NCBI GenBank assembly: GCA_918797485.1
Contig: CAKKNE010000001.1
Span: 992,001 to 1,056,000, forward strand
Direction of reading: 5' to 3'
From: Pelagomonas calceolata
Taxonomy: Eukaryota > Sar > Pelagophyceae > Pelagomonadales > Pelagomonadaceae
DNA: 64,000 bases
In this document: positions 26,234 through 34,958 of the stretch, in pieces
Layout of the letters: every line of letters begins with the position of its first letter
How positions within the stretch are numbered: the stretch's first letter is position 1
Program-made: the position numbers and the translations under genes
Notes under the pieces: model-generated
Seen by the model: only the letters and a program-made list of their open reading frames with translations
The model's database searches: none
What the model was told of the DNA's origin: nothing

Positions 26234-27766
26234 TCAATTCACGGGCCCCGTCCTTCCAAGCGGCCACACGCGGTACAACGGCTTCCCGACGACAAACCTC
26301 GCGTCGACGTCTCCAAAAACCCGCGAGTCGACGGATTTCCCGTCACAATCGCCTCGTACAAATACGGCGCCGGGCGCGACGGGGCGGTCGCCGCGGTCCC
26401 TGGCACCTTCCGTGATGGCGCGCGCGAGTGAGTCCGACGGCGAGTTACATACAGCCGGCACCCGCCGTGCGTCGAACGACGGCGCGTCGCCGCCGACGCC
26501 AGCGACGCGTTTGACGAACTGGTCGCCCGCTTTGACCTCTTTTCCGACTAAAGCCCGAAGCGCTGGAGGTTGATTGAACACGATCAGGTCACCGACGGCC
26601 GGCGGCGCGCCGCGGCGTAGCCCTGACTTCGCTACGAGCAAGACGTCGCCCTTCTGTAACGTTGGGACCATACTCTCCGACGGTATCACGTAGAGCGACG
26701 CGAACGTCCGCGCGAGCAGCACGAGGGGTATCGGCGCCACCGCCGACAGAAGCCACGCAATTAATATTGCGCCACCCCGCGCCGCGTCGCCGCCAGAGGC
26801 CGCGGACAGGGACAGCTCCCGCGTGACTCGGGCCGGAAACGAACGCGCGTCGAAGCGCGTCAGCCACTCGACGCCGTCGAGCGCGAGCGGGACCGTGACC
26901 GGCCACATGGGATCCATGGCCCCCATCGCCGGTCGTAGCTTCGCCGTGAGGTTGTGGTCGGTCGCGTCGGCATAGAAGACGTCCTCGTCATCGCGTAGCA
27001 GACGCATGACGCGGTACTCGCCGCCCGTCGCGAGCCCCATTTTTTCGAGCGCGGCGGCGCCAGCATCGCTCCTAGCTACTGGAACGAGCACCTCTCCGCC
27101 CTTGAAGCGTTCGCGGGTACGCGGCGCCGCCGCGCGCGCCGCTGCGCCGAGCGCGCCGCGGAAACTGCTCGAAGTCTCGCCCGAGCGCCGGCTCCACGTC
27201 GCGATCTCGACGACGGCCGACGGCTCGTCGCCGGTTTTGCACCCCGGCCAGGCGTGCGCGCCCCAGTCCGCCGCGCGGCCGCAGCTTTCCACAGCTTCAG
27301 CAGCACCGCAGAAGGTCATGGCGCCGCGCCACACGGGCGCGCCGCCCTTCTCCGCGCCGCCGCATCCAGATAAGGTCGGCACGGTGGTTCCGTTCACGCG
27401 CAGCGCCAGCGAGAACGTGGCGTCGACGTCGTCGCCGTTCCCGCGACTCAGGTAGCGGAGATACACCGCGGCAGCCCGTTTTCCCGAGTTTCCTCGCGGA
27501 TACACGTCCACTCTGAATCTTTCGCCTGCCTCGGTCTCGATCGGAGCGGAGGACAGCATCGGTATTTGCTGTGTGACTGCATCATTCAGACTCAGCGGCG
27601 AGTCCCACAGCGGCTGCTGCTGCGACGGCGTCGACGGACGCAGATTCACCTCCACGCGTGTGACTGATGGCTGCAAGGCTGTGCTGGTGCAGAGTATGAC
27701 AGCGCAGCTCACGAGTCTTGCAAAGTCTTTGCACGCCAGCCGCGCATCAATGCGCTTGAGAGGCAT
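26234..27766 (-). CDS. Type I signal peptidase, plastid/thylakoid type, with long N-terminal extension
   Basis: 510 residues from ATG 27766, leader MPLKRIDARLACKDFARLVS plus a hydrophobic stretch ending STALQPS. The S26 core occupies the C-terminal ~170 residues: membrane helix (LIAWLLSAVAPIPLVLLA), Ser nucleophile in IPSESMVPTL (Ser 365), general-base Lys in FVKRVAGVGGD (Lys 419), and the closing GDCDGKSVDSRVFG box. It should cleave thylakoid or envelope transfer signals, such as those on PsbU and the FKBPs here. The ~240 residues between leader and core are not part of normal signal peptidases and I do not recognise them. Confidence 0.87.
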   Translation of the reverse strand: MPLKRIDARLACKDFARLVSCAVILCTSTALQPSVTRVEVNLRPSTPSQQQPLWDSPLSLNDAVTQQIPMLSSAPIETEAGERFRVDVYPRGNSGKRAAAVYLRYLSRGNGDDVDATFSLALRVNGTTVPTLSGCGGAEKGGAPVWRGAMTFCGAAEAVESCGRAADWGAHAWPGCKTGDEPSAVVEIATWSRRSGETSSSFRGALGAAARAAAPRTRERFKGGEVLVPVARSDAGAAALEKMGLATGGEYRVMRLLRDDEDVFYADATDHNLTAKLRPAMGAMDPMWPVTVPLALDGVEWLTRFDARSFPARVTRELSLSAASGGDAARGGAILIAWLLSAVAPIPLVLLARTFASLYVIPSESMVPTLQKGDVLLVAKSGLRRGAPPAVGDLIVFNQPPALRALVGKEVKAGDQFVKRVAGVGGDAPSFDARRVPAVCNSPSDSLARAITEGARDRGDRPVAPGAVFVRGDCDGKSVDSRVFGDVDARFVVGKPLYRVWPLGRTGPVN

Positions 27767-27855
27767 GTCGAAAATGCAGTGATTGCCTCGGGCAAGGCTG
27801 CACGAGACCCTGCCAGCGCACTCACAATGGCCCAGGGGTATCCCAGGGGTGCTTG

Positions 27856-27876
27856 CTAGTATCTTAGACCGCTAGC
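27856..27876 (+). promoter_or_regulatory. CTAG/GCTAGC promoter-type motif
   Basis: CTAGTATCTTAGACC followed by GCTAGC, 90 bp from the signal peptidase start and 299 bp from the 28175 start; nothing else is seen in 27767-28174. Confidence 0.6.
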
Positions 27877-28174
27877 TATTCTGTTGCACGAGTCCTCCAG
27901 GCACGTCATGCGGGCACCCGGACCACGCCCGAGATCGCTCCGCGACAAAGCACGCCGCACGAACCCGAACCTCTGCCTGATTTCGAAGGAGCTCCTGGCC
28001 TGCCGGCAGCCTGGGACGCGAACACAGGTGCCTATACCTCGAAGAGCATAGCGCCTCGACGTCACGACATCGCTCGGCCAACGTCTCCACTAAGGAGGCA
28101 GCCCCAGCACGGCAGCCACCCCGTACACCTATACAACACCCAGACGCCATCGCGCAGACGCGGGAGCTTCAGCA

Positions 28175-29435
28175 ATGGAGGCCAAAGGATCAGAGGAAGA
28201 GGCCAAGGACGCCAAAGAAGAAGAACCCCCGTCGAAGGTCGTCATCGACCTGCTGAATTTTGCCATGAAAGTCGTCCACGAAGAAATGAGTGGATTTTTT
28301 GAGACACACTGCGTGCTCTGGGACTACAAGGAGGAGGACCTCAAAAAGATCACGGCCGGGGAAGGAGAAACCTTGGAGCAGCATGCGGTTTTTACCCAAT
28401 ACCTGGAACAGATCAACGAGCGGTTGGACGGGTTCGCGCGGACTGCCGGTTATGCGGACGCGCAAGGTGTTCTCACGGACGTGCAAAAAGCGGTAGACCA
28501 CGACAAGAAGCTCCGGGACCAGATGATGAAGGAGATGAACGCGCTCTTTGCGCAGATGCGGCTCGGGTTGGAGCAGCGCGACAAGGCGGCGGCCGGCGCC
28601 AAGGGGACCGAGGACGACGCCAAAGGTGATGATGATAGTACCGCCTCGGCCAAAACAGTAGAAGTCGATGAATCGGAAGCGAAGGAGTCCAAAGCAGTAC
28701 CAAAGAAGAAGAAACCTACAGGCAATGGCTTGATGCTCTTCAGTCAGCCGATCGGGCTCGAGTACTTGCTGGAGTCCGTGATGAATTTGGCGGAGTACGA
28801 GACGTTCCGGATGATGATGATCATGAAGGCTAGGTGCGATCTCGGCGTCCCGCAGCGCTGCGGTGCCTTCACGCCATCGACGCGACTCGTGTCCATCAGA
28901 CGAGGTCGTGGGTGGTTTCTTTTTCGAGTTTGAGGCCATTCGGACCGAGTCGAGCGACCGCGATGCTCCGCGCAGGGAAAGGAGGATGTACCGGCAGCTG
29001 GAGGAGCGCGGGAATAAAAGGCGACGTTTGCGAGACACGAGGAAAGCGGAGTTGACTGATGGCTGTTCTGGGGATGTTGTTCGCGAACAGTACTCGTTAC
29101 TGAAAGTTAGACTAGGCGAGATGACGCCGCAGCGGAAAGATTTACGGGACGAACTCGACAAGGGCATGGATGTGGATAGGTTCGACTTTGACAGTAGGAT
29201 AGCTGATCCGGAGAGTTATAAATATCCCATGGACTTCCTCTGCAAGGTGTCCTCACCTTCCGCCCAGGAGGAGCTCAAAGGTAGGAGGGAGGATTTGACG
29301 CAACAAAACGCGCCGCACTGCGACTGGCTCGAAGCGCTCCACGCGCACGTCGACGCGATCCACGACAACATCGAGGAGGTCATGCTGGCCGCGCGGAGAG
29401 GGGCTAATGCGGAGGCCAAGGGGGCGAAGGCATAA
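28175..29435 (+). CDS. BART-domain-like protein (ARL2BP/CFAP36 type)
   Basis: Exons 28175-28833 and 28976-29435 give 372 residues. Residues ~20-130 are helical, with FFETHCVLWDYKEEDLKK and VFTQYLEQINERLDGFA resembling the BART fold (F-F-x-x-[HN]-C-x-x-[FW]-D, then E-E, then Y-x-x-x-x-E) that binds ARL2/ARL3 GTPases; CFAP36 carries the same fold. A charged linker with an Asp-rich run and a KKKK patch follows, then a second helical region. Duplicate helices in the second half (YLLESVMNLAEYETF) suggest a further bundle. Assignment is by pattern and may be wrong. Confidence 0.5.
28834..28975 (+). mobile_element. Introner, family B (BART-like gene)
   Basis: 142 nt, from GTGCGATCTCGGCGTCCCG to GATGCTCCGCGCAG. 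It carries the fullest version of the family: GCGGTGCCTTCACGCCATCG, CGACTCGT, GTGGGTGGTTTC, GAGGCCATTCGGACC. Ends are imperfect inverted copies. Removal joins MIMKA to RERRMYRQLEE in frame. Confidence 0.8.
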
Positions 29436-29573
29436 GCTTTTCCCGAGGTCTAGTCGCACTCGTCGTCGCGGCGATGGCGTACCCGGGTGCCCCCGTGGAC
29501 GCCGTCGCGGACTTCGTCGCGGCGACGCGTCGCTAAGTGCGCCGCTCCATGGACGTGCGACGAAACAAATTAA

Positions 29574-30809
29574 CTAGGATACCGTACACCTATTGGAAGG
29601 AAGGGGCTCGCAGCCCGCCGGCGCGATGCGCATCACCCTATCGCACTTGAGCGGCATGCAGTAGAGCGCGCCGTCGTTCCCCTCGACGCCGCCCTCCCAG
29701 AGATTCAAACCCTCGAAGGGCCCTCCAATCAATGACGCGCAGTCTTCTTTGGAAGGGTCAATCCGCAGCACGCGCTCACATTTCAGGGGAATCGCGTAGA
29801 TGCAGCCGTCCTGACCAGCGAAACCGTTCTGCCACTTGTTCTGACCCCTAGATTGCCCCTTGGCTATATCCGACAGGTCGCGGCCGACGTAGGAACAGGA
29901 AGCCGTGGACGGGTCGACCCTCAGTATTCTATCCGCATCACTCGGAATGCAGTACATGCAGCCGTCGATAGGGGAGACCACCCCTCCCAAGTATTTATAT
30001 TTGTCGTCGTCCCTGTGTTGCCCTCCTACTAATGGCTTGTTATCCGGTCCGGGAATCGTAGAAACGACATCACCGTCCGGGTGGGGAGAGATGCGCAGGA
30101 CACTAAGCGAATTCGAGGGAATGCCCCAGACCTGGCCGTCTTGTGTGGTACAGCCGCCGTGCCACTTCCAGCCGCCCTCCGGGAGGTCGCCGATGACCTC
30201 TATTTTTTCGTCGGGCAGGCCTATCCTTAATACACCAGGGGCGCAGGCCGGGATGCCATAAATTGCTTTGGCTGTATGTGAGTATAACCCTCCATAAAAC
30301 TTCCACCGTCCTGGGAGGTCCGGTCCAATGAGATCTACTTGTGGTTCCGCGTTGTTTCGTAGACATCCCGCCGGTGCTAATCGCAAAACCTTCATCGCCG
30401 TCTGCGGGATCGCGTAAATTAAACCCGTTTTTGGATCTTCCACGGCGCCGTGCCACTTCCAGAGCCCTGGCAATTTGGGCCCGACCAGGTCCACGCGCGG
30501 CTCCGTTTCGTTTGGCAGAGGGGGTCGGATCCGCAGCACCTGCTCCGCGTGGCAAGGAATAGCATAACACGCGCCGTCCCTCCCTAAAATGCCTCTTAAC
30601 CATTTAAACTTGCCGGGCAGCTCGGGCCCGACCAACCGCGTCTCTCCTCTCGTATTGATCTCCATGACTCGAAGCGCGTGGCCCGGCACAGCGTATATAG
30701 TTCCATCTGGGCCTCTCGCGCCGCCCAGGTACTTCTCGGCGCCGGCGTAGCGCTGGCCGATGTAGGCGCAGTCCGGTTTTGTTTCTGTGGCGCCGCAGAT
30801 GGCATCCAT
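29574..30809 (-). CDS. Repeat protein, probable beta-propeller
   Basis: 411 residues from ATG 30809, built almost wholly of about seven to eight ~48-residue repeats. Each has a G-K-[FW]-K-W/Y-x-G-G turn, then DG-x-[IC]-YAIP, then a VLRI strand, for example DGTIYAVPGHALRVMEI, TGLIYAIPQTAMKVLRL, DGQVWGIPSNSLSVLRI, DGCIYAIPLKCERVLRI. The number and spacing fit a closed propeller, as in Kelch- or NHL-like proteins. No signal peptide or enzyme motif is visible. Binding partner unknown. Confidence 0.65.
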   Translation of the reverse strand: MDAICGATETKPDCAYIGQRYAGAEKYLGGARGPDGTIYAVPGHALRVMEINTRGETRLVGPELPGKFKWLRGILGRDGACYAIPCHAEQVLRIRPPLPNETEPRVDLVGPKLPGLWKWHGAVEDPKTGLIYAIPQTAMKVLRLAPAGCLRNNAEPQVDLIGPDLPGRWKFYGGLYSHTAKAIYGIPACAPGVLRIGLPDEKIEVIGDLPEGGWKWHGGCTTQDGQVWGIPSNSLSVLRISPHPDGDVVSTIPGPDNKPLVGGQHRDDDKYKYLGGVVSPIDGCMYCIPSDADRILRVDPSTASCSYVGRDLSDIAKGQSRGQNKWQNGFAGQDGCIYAIPLKCERVLRIDPSKEDCASLIGGPFEGLNLWEGGVEGNDGALYCMPLKCDRVMRIAPAGCEPLPSNRCTVS

Positions 30810-30990
30810 GTTGCGCGTGCAGCCTCGGAGTGCAAGCCTCTCTTTGCCTTACTTGCTCCGGCTTCGCACGGTTGCGTGCAGCCGACCCGCAGCGATGGCG
30901 TACAGCCAAGCCGCAGCAACCAACTATCGAACGCGTATCGCGGAGCTACTCCCTCAGCGAGAGCTGTCGCGTTTTTTCAGAGAGGCTCGA

Positions 30991-31013
30991 GCTAGCGGCA
31001 TCTAAGACACTAG
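30991..31013 (-). promoter_or_regulatory. CTAG/GCTAGC promoter-type motif
   Basis: GCTAGCGGCATCTAAGACA ending CTAG, 182 bp upstream of the propeller-like gene; the other neighbour is the 3' end of the 31071 gene. Confidence 0.65.
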
Positions 31014-31070
31014 GAAGCGACGAATCCGCTGCGGTATGCCTCAGGAACATCTTTATGAAATAAAACATTA

Positions 31071-32003
31071 TCAACTACCTCGCACAACTCCCCGCCACCC
31101 AAACGACAACGGCGGCAGCGACCGCGGGTAGAGCGGCCTCGCCTCCCCGACGGACACGGAGGGAGGCCTCCCGAGGATGAGGCCGTTCTTGGGCGTGATC
31201 TCCCGCGAGCACAACACATCGCGCTCGACGGCCCACCCCGCCGCCGCGAGACGCCGCGCGCGCGCCGCATCGATCGCCTCGTCGAGGCCCACTTTCGCCG
31301 CCGCTGCAGCGTCGTGCGAGATTTTCGTAGAGTGGCAACAAGGCACGAGCGCGAGCGCCGACGATCCCTCGAGGGCGACGTCAATCACAATATCAGACAG
31401 GCCGCCGCAGGCGTGCAGGCCCGCCACGAGCGTATCACTCGTGGCTTCGACATCGCGCGCGTCGCCGACGATGTAGCGGTGCTGCGCCCGTAGCCGCGGG
31501 AAGGCCTCGCCAAAGGAGTCTCGGATCTTCCCCGCCGACGACGGCATGCGCTCGTCGACGGCGTAGACGACCGGAAGAGGCGCGCGAGCTTGGTAGCAGA
31601 GCGCCAGAAGAAACCACCCCAGGAGACCATGGCCCGCGGCCACGTCAACGACGCGCCGCGGCGGCTCTGATCGCCAGAACTCGTCGTGGATCCGTTCGGC
31701 CATGGCCCAGCATTCGGGCAGCTCTTTTCGCGCGATCGCTGCGTCCGCGGTGCAGACGGCCCGCGCCACTTGGTGAAACGTGCTGTCGCCCGCGAAGTGG
31801 CGCACGTCGGTTGCGCGCAGGCGACTGGCCACGACTGGGGGCATGCGCATTGTCAGCTGGCAGCCTTGCAGCTTGTGTCCCTCGCTTGTTTCAGCGCCAC
31901 ACGCAGCAGCTCTCAAAGAAACTGGCCGTAGGCTTACTGGTGGAGGGTTTTCATCATTGCTAAGTCCGCTTGCGCCGCGGTATTCACTTGCACTCGATTG
32001 CAT
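31071..32003 (-). CDS. Class I methyltransferase-like protein
   Basis: 310 residues from ATG 32003. Motif I is VVDVAAGHGLLGWFL, and later blocks LHACGGLSDIVIDVAL and LVPCCHSTK are characteristic of the METTL25/Methyltransf_32-like group (HACG, then PCCH). Substrate unknown. The longest start lies only 8 bp from the promoter-type motif, much closer than in other genes; the in-frame ATG at 31850 (MRMPPVVASRL) would give 259 residues and a more typical spacing, so the true start may be there. Confidence 0.65.
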   Translation of the reverse strand: MQSSASEYRGASGLSNDENPPPVSLRPVSLRAAACGAETSEGHKLQGCQLTMRMPPVVASRLRATDVRHFAGDSTFHQVARAVCTADAAIARKELPECWAMAERIHDEFWRSEPPRRVVDVAAGHGLLGWFLLALCYQARAPLPVVYAVDERMPSSAGKIRDSFGEAFPRLRAQHRYIVGDARDVEATSDTLVAGLHACGGLSDIVIDVALEGSSALALVPCCHSTKISHDAAAAAKVGLDEAIDAARARRLAAAGWAVERDVLCSREITPKNGLILGRPPSVSVGEARPLYPRSLPPLSFGWRGVVRGS

Positions 32004-32010
32004 GATAATG

Positions 32011-32033
32011 CTAGTGTGTTACATACCGCTAGC
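32011..32033 (+). promoter_or_regulatory. CTAG/GCTAGC promoter-type motif
   Basis: CTAGTGTGTTACATACC followed by GCTAGC, in the divergent spacer between the methyltransferase-like and F-box genes. Confidence 0.65.
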
Positions 32034-32188
32034 TAACTCGAGCTCCGCCACCAGCTTTTGTAGGGATTGCTCGCGTACCCAGGGCTGGCCACGCTCGTTG
32101 CACACGCCCCCCGGCCACTTGCAAACGCACCTGCGTCGCGACGCCCCACCGTTGCTTGCCTGCACACTGGGAGGACAAGAGCACTACA

Positions 32189-33568
32189 ATGGAGCTGGAC
32201 CGGACGCCGCCGCCGCAGCAGCCGAAACCAAAACGAAGGAGCCACCACTCCGCACGGCTACCCGACGACTGCTTGAAAAAGCTCTTCGAGTTCGCGCCTC
32301 TCAGTAGTCTGCTGCACACGCTCCTCGTCTCGACGCCCTGGCGCGAGAACGCTTTAGATGATCCGCGCTGGGACCCGATCCTGCCGCCGCCGGCCTTGCG
32401 GGCGCCGAGCCAGTGGCTGCGGCCGTCGACGCGGGCCGAACGATGTATATATGCGCGCTACTACGCGCGCTACCTCCTCGTCCTCGATAACTGGCGAAGG
32501 GCGGTCCTCGACGACGAGGGCGCCGTCACGACGGCGCGCGGCCGCACGACGGCATTAGATGGCTGGTTCGCGCTCGCGCCGTGGGCGAAGACGGGCATGC
32601 GCGGCGGCCGGCCCCTGGCCTGGCTGCGCCACGCCGTCTGGCTGCCCGAGGCGGCCCGCGCGACGGATAGATTAAGGCGAAGCGCGCGCCTGCCGCCGCG
32701 GTCGCGCGACCAGGAGCGGTGCGCCTTCTTCAATGAAAACCACGAGGATGAGCAGCAGGAGGAGGGCCCGCTGCCGCTGCCCGTGTTACCTGCCGCAGCG
32801 CTCAGGAGGTTAGAAACGGAGGGCCTGACCAGCGCATTTTCGGCCGGCGCCGCGGCCGTCGCGGACCGGTTGGAACGGGAGCGCCAGCCGCCGCTCTCCC
32901 AAACAAGCGTCACGGTGGCCTACGCGCACGGCAACGCGAGCGAGGACCCGCAGCTCTGGGGCAACGTCGACCAGATCTTGTGGGGCTGCGCGACGATCGG
33001 GGCCCAGTTTTTGAGTGCGTACTTCGGACCGGGGTCGTCGATCACGCTGGCGCGGCGGCACATCCCGGGCCTCGCGGTGGGCGAGGCGCAGAACGTCGCG
33101 AGCTTTCGGGTCGAGGAGCCGCCCGGCGACTCCGTGAGGGTCGTGGTTACGGGGGGGCGTATTGTAGATGAGGGGAACCGCGGGCGCATCGTCACGTCGC
33201 TGACGCCGCGCACGCGCGTGCTGTCTTTTCTGGACCTTGGGCCGGGCTTCGAGCTGGCGGCGCGAGGGGCGTGTGCTATCATCCTGCACGCGGCACTGCG
33301 GGCCGTGGGATTGCCGCTCTGCGCGCACACGAGGTGCGCCTTGAACCCGATCGAGACGGCGGGCGACCTCGCGAGCGCGTCGTTACTCTGCTGCCCCGTG
33401 TGCTATCGACGATTAGAATTGCGGGGCGTGCCAGTGCACAACACGATCCAGGCCGTCGCGCGCGTCTCGAAGCGCTGGCGCGACTCGTCGGCATGGGACC
33501 TCGGCGTGCTGGCGCGCTGGGGATACGTCGATATGAATGAGGCGGCGGTGGACCTGACGAACGCATAA
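32189..33568 (+). CDS. F-box-like protein
   Basis: 459 residues from ATG 32189. Residues ~20-60 (ARLPDDCLKKLFEFAPLSSL, then LLVSTPWRENALDDPRWDPI) have the F-box pattern LPxxxLxxI and the C-terminal W of the SCF-binding helix. The rest is mixed alpha/beta without repeats I recognise; a CCPVCYRRLEL stretch near residue 410 has two close cysteine pairs with H-T-R-C just before, perhaps a small zinc site. It may be an SCF substrate adaptor. Confidence 0.6.
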   Translation: MELDRTPPPQQPKPKRRSHHSARLPDDCLKKLFEFAPLSSLLHTLLVSTPWRENALDDPRWDPILPPPALRAPSQWLRPSTRAERCIYARYYARYLLVLDNWRRAVLDDEGAVTTARGRTTALDGWFALAPWAKTGMRGGRPLAWLRHAVWLPEAARATDRLRRSARLPPRSRDQERCAFFNENHEDEQQEEGPLPLPVLPAAALRRLETEGLTSAFSAGAAAVADRLERERQPPLSQTSVTVAYAHGNASEDPQLWGNVDQILWGCATIGAQFLSAYFGPGSSITLARRHIPGLAVGEAQNVASFRVEEPPGDSVRVVVTGGRIVDEGNRGRIVTSLTPRTRVLSFLDLGPGFELAARGACAIILHAALRAVGLPLCAHTRCALNPIETAGDLASASLLCCPVCYRRLELRGVPVHNTIQAVARVSKRWRDSSAWDLGVLARWGYVDMNEAAVDLTNA

Positions 33569-33591
33569 CTGATTTTTAGTCTCGTCAGGCA

Positions 33592-33644
33592 CCACGCCAT
33601 CGAGCAGTCACAGTCACAGGGACAACGTCGCGTCGATGGCGTGG
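33592..33644. repeat. Introner-core hairpin outside any gene
   Basis: Inverted arms CCACGCCATCGA (33592-33603) and TCGATGGCGTGG (33633-33644) around a loop with CAGTCACAGTCACAGG. The same hairpin lies inside family A introners. It is intergenic, between two convergent genes. Octamers TTAGTCTC (33576-33583) and GTAGTCTC (33658-33665) flank it at 7/8 match, consistent with an insertion. Confidence 0.6.
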
Positions 33645-33670
33645 GGATGGAGCAGTTGTAGTCTCAAAAC

Positions 33671-34537
33671 TTATTCCGCGCACGCGGCCGGCAGGCACGA
33701 CCCCGAGAGCTTCTCGGCGCACGGCCGCGGCACGAGGTGCGCCGCGTAGCCCCGCGTCGAAGCGTGTGCGACGTACAGCTCCCACGCCGCGGCCCAGGGC
33801 CTCGCCAGGCACGTCGGCTCTAGGGCGACCGCCCGGGCCAGCATATCATTTTCATTCTCGCGGTGGAAGCTCGAGGTCACGTAGAGGATGCCGCTCCCGC
33901 CGTAGCGCTCGCGGAACGCCATGACGGCGTTCTTGTAGAAATCTTCGCCGGGTAGGCAGAAGCGGTAGGGGTTCTTCCTCTCGGTACTGCTGTAGGCGTC
34001 GCCGCGGCGGTGGTAGAGGGCCACGTATTTTATATCGCCTCCGGCGAGCTCCTTGCCGATGGGTTGGATGGAGGTCTCCCAGAGCGCCGACGCCTTCTCC
34101 ATAATAGTCTCGGTGAAGCGCCCGAGCTCGCCCCTGATTTTTGAGGAGACGGACGGCACGTTCGCGAAGTACGACGCGCTCTGCCGATACCCCGAGCATT
34201 GGAATAGGCTGTTGGTGTTCACACTTCGACGAACGGTCTGGACCTCGCTCTCATGTCGACGGCCGTCCCACCAGCTCCGCGAGCCCTTCAGAGGCACCGT
34301 CCGGTAGGTGGCGGGCTTTGGGAGCCCGCATCCGTCAATATGGTCGTGCGTCAGGCAGACGCCGGCGTATTTGCCTTGCGTGTCGGCGCGAAAGGCCGCG
34401 CCGGCTCTCAATGCAAGCGCGCGGCACGACGCGAACTCAAACAATTGATTGCCGTAGCCGCCTTTCGCGTCGACCTCGACGACGGCGCGTCCCGAGACGT
34501 GCGCGACCGCGAGGCCGGCGAGGATGAGGGCAAACAT
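33671..34537 (-). CDS. Alpha-1,2-fucosyltransferase (GT11-like), secreted
   Basis: 288 residues from ATG 34537, with a signal or anchor (MFALILAGLAVAHVSGRAVV). GGYGNQLFEFASCRALALRA is the GT11 N-terminal motif, YVALYHRRGDAYSS is the H-x-R-R-x-D GDP-fucose site, and ILYVTSSFHREN matches the GT11 strand that ends in S/D-D. It should add alpha-1,2-fucose to a galactose- or fucose-containing glycan in the Golgi. Length is near that of bacterial GT11 enzymes (~290). Confidence 0.82.
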   Translation of the reverse strand: MFALILAGLAVAHVSGRAVVEVDAKGGYGNQLFEFASCRALALRAGAAFRADTQGKYAGVCLTHDHIDGCGLPKPATYRTVPLKGSRSWWDGRRHESEVQTVRRSVNTNSLFQCSGYRQSASYFANVPSVSSKIRGELGRFTETIMEKASALWETSIQPIGKELAGGDIKYVALYHRRGDAYSSTERKNPYRFCLPGEDFYKNAVMAFRERYGGSGILYVTSSFHRENENDMLARAVALEPTCLARPWAAAWELYVAHASTRGYAAHLVPRPCAEKLSGSCLPAACAE

Positions 34538-34709
34538 CAGGCTCAAATTGACTCGACAGTGAGTCAGTGACCGAGCAGTTACGCCTCACTGCGGCCCCGA
34601 TTCTGGCTTGCGAGCATTTGTTGACAGTCGTCGGCTTATAATCTTGTGCTCACGACGCCTATTTATTCAGGACTGCACGCGTGAGCATTAAAAAACAAGC
34701 CAAAAGCCG

Positions 34710-34732
34710 CTAGTGTCTTACATTACGCTAGC
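34710..34732 (+). promoter_or_regulatory. CTAG/GCTAGC promoter-type motif
   Basis: CTAGTGTCTTACATTAC closing with GCTAGC, 173 bp from the GT11 start and 227 bp before the kinase ATG; no other signal in 34538-34958. Confidence 0.7.
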
Positions 34733-34958
34733 AAACTAAGTGCCGCCGCGCAAAAGCGCCGCGCGCGACGCCAGACGAAGCGCTAGTACATCACAGCGAG
34801 CGCTGCGCGCCGCCAGCCAACGCCGTCGACGACTGGCAGGCGACGAGCCGCTACGAAACGCCACGTGCGAAGCTCGGTGCAGTAACGTCTTCTCCGCACG
34901 CATCTCATCGACTACGCGACGCGACGCCCGCAGCGCTCGAAAGCATCAGCAAACAAAA

